Part shown: in pieces, positions 59,870 through 64,000 of the stretch | Layout of the letters: each line of letters opens with the position of its first letter | Numbering within the stretch: position 1 is the stretch's first letter | Assembly (NCBI GenBank): GCA_948567375.1 | Contig: OX419761.1 | Location: 21,826,501 to 21,890,500 of the forward strand | DNA from: Lunularia cruciata | Lineage: Eukaryota > Streptophyta > Marchantiopsida > Lunulariales > Lunulariaceae | DNA: 64,000 bases | Reading direction: 5' to 3' | Notes under the pieces: model-generated | Databases searched by the model: none | What the model was told of the DNA's origin: nothing | The model's input: the letters and a program-made list of their open reading frames with translations, nothing else | Translations under genes and position numbers: made by a program

Positions 59870-60557
59870 ATCCGGCCTATATCTCACTTAAGATAAACCT
59901 CTGATGGCTATTATGGTAGCGCACCATGGACTAAAAAGGCAAGGAACCCCAACTCCATGATACTCCTTCAAGGCTAACACTTGAAGACTCAAGACATTGC
60001 TCACTAGAGAACTCAATATGAGAGAGATAGTTGCAAATGAAAGGATGATGAGTACCTCCTCACCCCTAGTTTAAATACTTGTGAAATAGTAACACACCAA
60101 AGTTACTAATTTCTAGAGTAACTTGAGTTACAGGGCTAAAAGGCAAGTAAAGTCAAAAAGTATAAAGAAATATCTATCCACATGGACATATTACACTAAG
60201 CATGTGATCTTATCTTGACCCAACCACTAAGTCAAAGATTCCTTCACATGAGCTATCCTTGGACTATAGAAGAATCCAAAACAAAAAGGCTTGTGGGCAC
60301 AAGAGTTCTCAACTCTTTCCTCAAAGCAAAATACCTAGGAATAATACCAAGTCAACACATTAGAATCCAAAATAGTGGTGCTTATCTTTTCCACTTCCTC
60401 TAAAGTAAGGTCCCCAGTATCTTAGATTTGACTAACTTTAGCTAATCATGACTAATGTAGAAGCGTCCTTTATCTCTATAGAAATAATATCTCTCAAGTA
60501 TTTGTAATACTAAGCTAAATATCATAATACCACACACATGCACAAATGGGTGTTACA
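59866..60557 (-). repeat. 5' LTR of element B2
   Basis: It begins TGTGATCCGG, ends GGTGTTACA and is 692 bp long. Confidence 0.9.
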
Positions 60558-61671
60558 ACACGTTACTCTCCTTCCCAATAGAAGGAATCTTAGAAACAAG
60601 AGTGGAGTATTCTATTGGTTGGGTACTATGTGCGCTTGAATTAGTAGTCACAAGTCTACGCACAACCTTTGATCCATAAGCTTCAAAGCTAGGCATCATG
60701 TGTGTTCCCAAAGGGAGAGACAAAGGCAAAATAAGACAACACCTGCTACCTTTTTGCCTACTTTACTCTATTATTCTTCATTCTAGTATAACTTAGAAAT
60801 AGTAAAATCCCTCTACATGTCATTCTAAACTCTCTTCTACATTGGATCAATCAAAAACTGACATCCATAAAAAGCTAGCATTCCTATTATTGTGAGAGAG
60901 AAATGGAAATGGAGACCTCAAGCAAGAAATCATTAAGAAATCATGAAAATAAATAATAAATCAAGAAAATCAAGCACATTGGAATTCCACCTGCCAAAAA
61001 ATCACACCCACAAAAAATCACTAGATTTCCACCGACCTACTTAAAAAAAAGAAAAAGGAGAGCACACGCCAAGAAATTGAAGAAAATTGAGTGCTATTTA
61101 GAGGATTCTTTGCAAGAGAGAGCTTGAGCAAAGAATTGAAGGCAAATGGAGCGATGCTCCGGCTATGGATTCACACGCTTTGAGCAGAGACTGCTCAAGC
61201 AAAGAAAGTCATGAAAATGGACTGCTCTACAATGAATTGCCTCTTGGACCCCTCAATCACTCCTCATCGTTGTCAATTTCTCTTGAATCATCTAGCATCT
61301 AGATTCAAATCAAATGAGACACTCCATTAACTGAACAATGTAAATAATGTTATGCCTTTCATATCCCTTATTTCTTAAGAACAACCTATTAAGGAATTAT
61401 AGAATTTACTAAAAATAAGGAACTTGGCAAAAAATTTATAGTGGTTCCTTTTCTTTTTACACGAACCAGAGGACTTTGGATATACAGTTAAGAAAATATG
61501 GATATACAGTTAAGAAAATATACAGAGCTTTGAGAACTTTATTTCTGAAAGCTCTGCATACCCTAATGGACTCCTAAAGCTACTCTATCTGCACTATTGT
61601 CCTTTAGATGGGTCCTAGGATATGCCTCTAGTCTCTATAGCCACTTTGATGTAGCGTGGGATTGAACCCAA
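60558..61671. other. unassigned sequence between B2 and the MULE-like element
   Basis: No gene or known repeat is recognised. A 22-bp unit is tandemly duplicated at 61,478-61,521 (GGATATACAGTTAAGAAAAT). Confidence 0.5.
61478..61521. repeat. 22-bp tandem duplication
   Basis: Two exact units, 61,478-61,499 and 61,500-61,521. Confidence 0.9.
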
Positions 61672-62300
61672 GTTGATAGAACGCAAATCTTCATATAAGG
61701 GTATGATTTTGAAAGATATTACACATAAGTGCATGATTTGGAAGTAATTTCCAATAGGGGCATGCCCTTATGTGTAATATCTTACAAAATCACAATTTCC
61801 AATAAGTGCATGATTTTGTGAAATAATAGCAGATCAGTGCATATTAGCCCATTTCATTTCACAATGATCTTAGATGCATCAAATCTCTATCATTCCACAC
61901 TCGTTGTCCCTTCCTCCCTTCCCATTTCTCTTTACACCGCACTTGAAAAGATACAACACCTGGTTTAATAACAATCCAAGGATCGCCCAAGTACCTGTCT
62001 ACTTTCAAATGCTCCGCTCCCCTGCCACCCTTCAGGACATACTTCCCAACTTAAAATTTGTTATTTTCAATCCATTGTTTGTTTTTGCATTAACTACATT
62101 CCCACAAGACCAACAACTCGAATCACTCACCACAACTATGTCAACTTGAATCACTCACCATAACAAATACAACTTGCAAATATGCATTGATATGTTATTA
62201 TTTCACAAAATCATGCCTCCATGAAATTACTTCCAATCATACCTTATCTGTAATATTTTTCAAAATCATGCTCTTATATGAAAATTCGCGTTGATAGAAC
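61672..62300. mobile_element. MULE-like non-autonomous DNA transposon with long inverted repeats
   Basis: The element proper is 61,683-62,289 (607 bp). Its ends GCAAATCTTCATATAAGG and the complement of its right end, GCGAATTTTCATATAAGAG, match. The inverted similarity continues inward over more than 100 bases, including a 20-bp exact match (61,808-61,827 against 62,197-62,216). An 11-bp direct duplication GTTGATAGAAC flanks it (61,672-61,682 and 62,290-62,300). Long inverted repeats plus a 9-11-bp duplication are the hallmark of Mutator-like elements. No transposase is present. The left arm carries an extra inner inverted segment (about 61,750-61,800). The loop frame at 61,874-62,149 shows no domain. 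Confidence 0.85.
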
Positions 62301-63078
62301 CTAGTACTGCGCTCCATATTCTAAAATTATTATTTCACTAAGAGTCTGCTAACAAACTTCGAAGACTCCTAAAACTGATTGAATTACTCTATAAACTCTA
62401 ATCGCGGTTAGCTCTAAAGGCTGCTGTTTTCTCTAGTGCGCGAAAGCCAGACCGCTCGCCTGCTCTCTCCCTTACGTAACAAGTGAAGAATATATTCACC
62501 ATATCATCGAAAATTAACGATATTGGATCGACAAGTACAGCAAAGAACGGAGCTTTGTCGAGCTGAAGAAATTATGGATGGAACTAATAAATGCATGCTG
62601 AACTCTCAGCGTATCTAATAGTCATTCGGTTTCTTGAAATTTATTATCGGTGATGAATAGTCTTTGCCAAATGAGACCGAATAATTCGTCCAGTTGTTGA
62701 CTCAAGTCACCAGACTAGTTATGTCAGAATTGACACCGAATCACCTACACATCAAAAACATTATCTGGAAGCTGAATCTCAAATTGTTCCATGTTCCAAG
62801 CTGGACTCCGGAGAATGTATTGATATACCTATGATATAGAGCAGAATCTTGTTCCGCGATCCAGTAATTTGAACATTCCTACAAAGCACGATTTGCTCGA
62901 CTAGCATGCTTGGAGTACAAATGGACCTCTTGTCCGTGCCTGCAATATCTAACGACAGTTCAAGAAACGGACCCAAACAGAGCAAAGCCCGTCTGGGCCG
63001 AGTAATGGATAACTGTTTGTTTTTGTTGGAGGATAGAGGATAGCTACCCATGATGCCATTAGAGACATAGTGTTTGCT
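62301..63078. other. low-copy right flank, no gene supported
   Basis: CpG returns to normal frequency here. The minus-strand frame 62,779-63,141 has no recognised domain. Confidence 0.45.
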
Positions 63079-63656
63079 ATGGCACGAGAGAGTGGATACT
63101 TGGCTTGGAGGGAGCATTCGTATGCTTTGCAGACGACACATGTCAGGCAGACTTATACTTGGTCCGATATGATCAGGTGATAGTAGCGGATGTCGTGGTT
63201 ACGGACCCTATGCGGGATACGGTTTTGGAGGGAGTGATTACCCAGCCTCCTGGATGGGCGGCGAGTGCAGCAACAGGTCGCAAGGTCTCCACGTATAGGG
63301 GCATGCAGCGAGGTCACCTCTTTGTTCCTCTAGCCTTGGAGTTATATGGAGCAATGGACACGGCATTTGACACATTTGTCAGGGAGTGCGTGAGAGCTTA
63401 TCATGTTAGGCAGGGAGTGCGTGAGAGCTTATCATGTTAGGCGTCAGGGGTACCACTCTCACTCTCATACTTTGTAATATATTTTAGACAGCGTGTGTCC
63501 ATTGCTCTACAGAGTGCAGTGGCTGATGCAATCCATAGGAGAGCAATCACATTTGGTGATATTTCTTCGGATGCTCCCGTTATGTGGAGACAGTCCGATT
63601 TACATAGCTCGGATATCTTAGGGCAGATTTCTCATATAGACTCTATTGGGGCCTAG
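63079..63656 (+). pseudogene. C-terminal tail of a non-LTR-type reverse transcriptase ORF, broken
   Basis: Starting at the ATG at 63,079 the frame reads MARESGYLAWREHSYAL. The match then moves to another frame as ADLYLVRYDQVIVADVVVTD, P, then ATGRKVSTYRG and LVPLALELYGAMDTAF-like text, and later FRQRVSIALQSAVADAIHRR. Blocks of this kind (RE, then PADV.L, DVTVTDP, K..KY, a late FETFG-like strand and a closing QRVS.A.QRA..AI) end the large reverse transcriptase ORFs of plant and algal non-LTR elements, and recall the restriction-like nuclease region. At least one frameshift and a 31-bp duplication (63,380-63,441) break it. Confidence 0.5.
63380..63441 (+). repeat. 31-bp perfect tandem duplication
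   Basis: Units 63,380-63,410 and 63,411-63,441 are identical. As 31 is not a multiple of three, the duplication itself shifts the reading frame of the tail it sits in. Confidence 0.92.
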
Positions 63657-64000
63657 CCCCATGTTACCTCTTTTGTCTCTCCCTTCTAGGGCTTGATGGG
63701 GTCTTCCCATCCTTCGTTTTTCCTACGCCGCCGCCTTTCATCTTGTTTGGAAGTTTCAAATTCAGAGACATAGAAACCGGGTACATGTTAGACTTCAGTA
63801 CTCACGTAGACTGGCTAACTGCTTATGCCAATATGAAGGCCTTAAAAGTCTCGAGCTGAAACTGGAGAGCCCGTGTGCGGAGTAGCTACAGTACAATCAC
63901 TATTTTGCTTGACGCATGAAACCCTGTTCGTGTCGTAATGCTCATCAAGTCGGAATGATGACTCAGCTCTTGTTATGCAGCATAGAATGATCGCGCACAG
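63657..64000. other. right end of window, nothing recognised
   Basis: No domain or repeat is seen. Confidence 0.4.

Larger units (their letters stand above)
51761..60557 (-). mobile_element. element B2: second copy of the B-family Ty3/gypsy retrotransposon
   Basis: Its LTRs are 51,761-52,451 (3') and 59,866-60,557 (5'), both about 691 bp with TGTGA and TGTTACA ends. Flanking 5-mers (TGCAC and ACACG) do not match, so the target duplication is lost or the copy is a recombinant. Internal order equals B1. A solo A-type LTR interrupts gag. All frames are broken. Confidence 0.88.

Noticed and set aside
51756-60562. Target duplication for element B2
   Set aside because: Left TGCAC and right ACACG do not match, so none is claimed.
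1-64000. CRISPR arrays, rRNA or tRNA genes
   Set aside because: No regularly spaced short repeats, conserved rRNA segments or tRNA-like cloverleaf boxes were seen; the repeats present are LTRs and local tandem duplications.

Overview
The window is plant nuclear DNA. A streptophyte with compact introns is clear, and a bryophyte such as a moss is plausible, but the sequence alone does not prove it. The evidence is a spliced eukaryotic gene of the plant monoacylglycerol-lipase/caffeoylshikimate-esterase type and a large nest of plant-type Ty3/gypsy LTR retrotransposons, one of which uses an initiator-tRNA-Met primer site.

Layout: (1) 1-11,960 is ordinary, CpG-containing low-copy DNA. Its one convincing gene is an eight-exon alpha/beta hydrolase on the minus strand (873-3783) whose splice sites and phases all join into a 361-residue protein with Ser, Asp and His in place. 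The rest of this stretch has no gene I can support, but it holds a perfect 28-bp palindrome. (2) 11,960 to about 60,560 is a CpG-poor block of transposon wreckage. (3) 60,560-62,300 is a mixed stretch ending in a 607-bp MULE-like element with long terminal inverted repeats and an 11-bp target duplication. (4) 62,300-64,000 returns to low-copy, CpG-rich DNA and carries a broken non-LTR reverse-transcriptase tail.

Inside the block I resolve five LTR families. D (13,914-18,486, plus strand) is an old chromovirus, complete with LTRs, primer site and target duplication. C (about 24,720-50,950, plus strand) is the oldest and most interesting. Its order is gag, protease, a DNMT3-like cytosine-5 DNA methyltransferase domain, reverse transcriptase/RNase H, integrase, and a degenerate PHD finger. 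B1 (30,105-38,132, minus strand) sits inside the methyltransferase domain of C. A (39,590-48,056, minus strand) sits inside the reverse transcriptase of C, with target duplication GCAAG, a tRNA-iMet primer site, a polypurine tract and a chromodomain. A itself holds a 1.9-kb solo-LTR-like insertion (family E, duplication ACATA). B2 (51,761-60,557, minus strand) is a second B copy with a solo A-type LTR inside (duplication ACATC). B1 contains a solo B-type LTR. Another solo A-type LTR lies at 12,785-13,554. A degenerate non-LTR reverse transcriptase occupies about 18,560-19,760.

None of the transposon proteins is intact: stops and frameshifts break every one, and the substitution pattern (CpG scarce, many TAG/TAA/TGA codons in frame) fits decay of methylated DNA. 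The notable biology is a retrotransposon that had captured a DNA methyltransferase and a chromatin-reader finger and was then broken up by later insertions.
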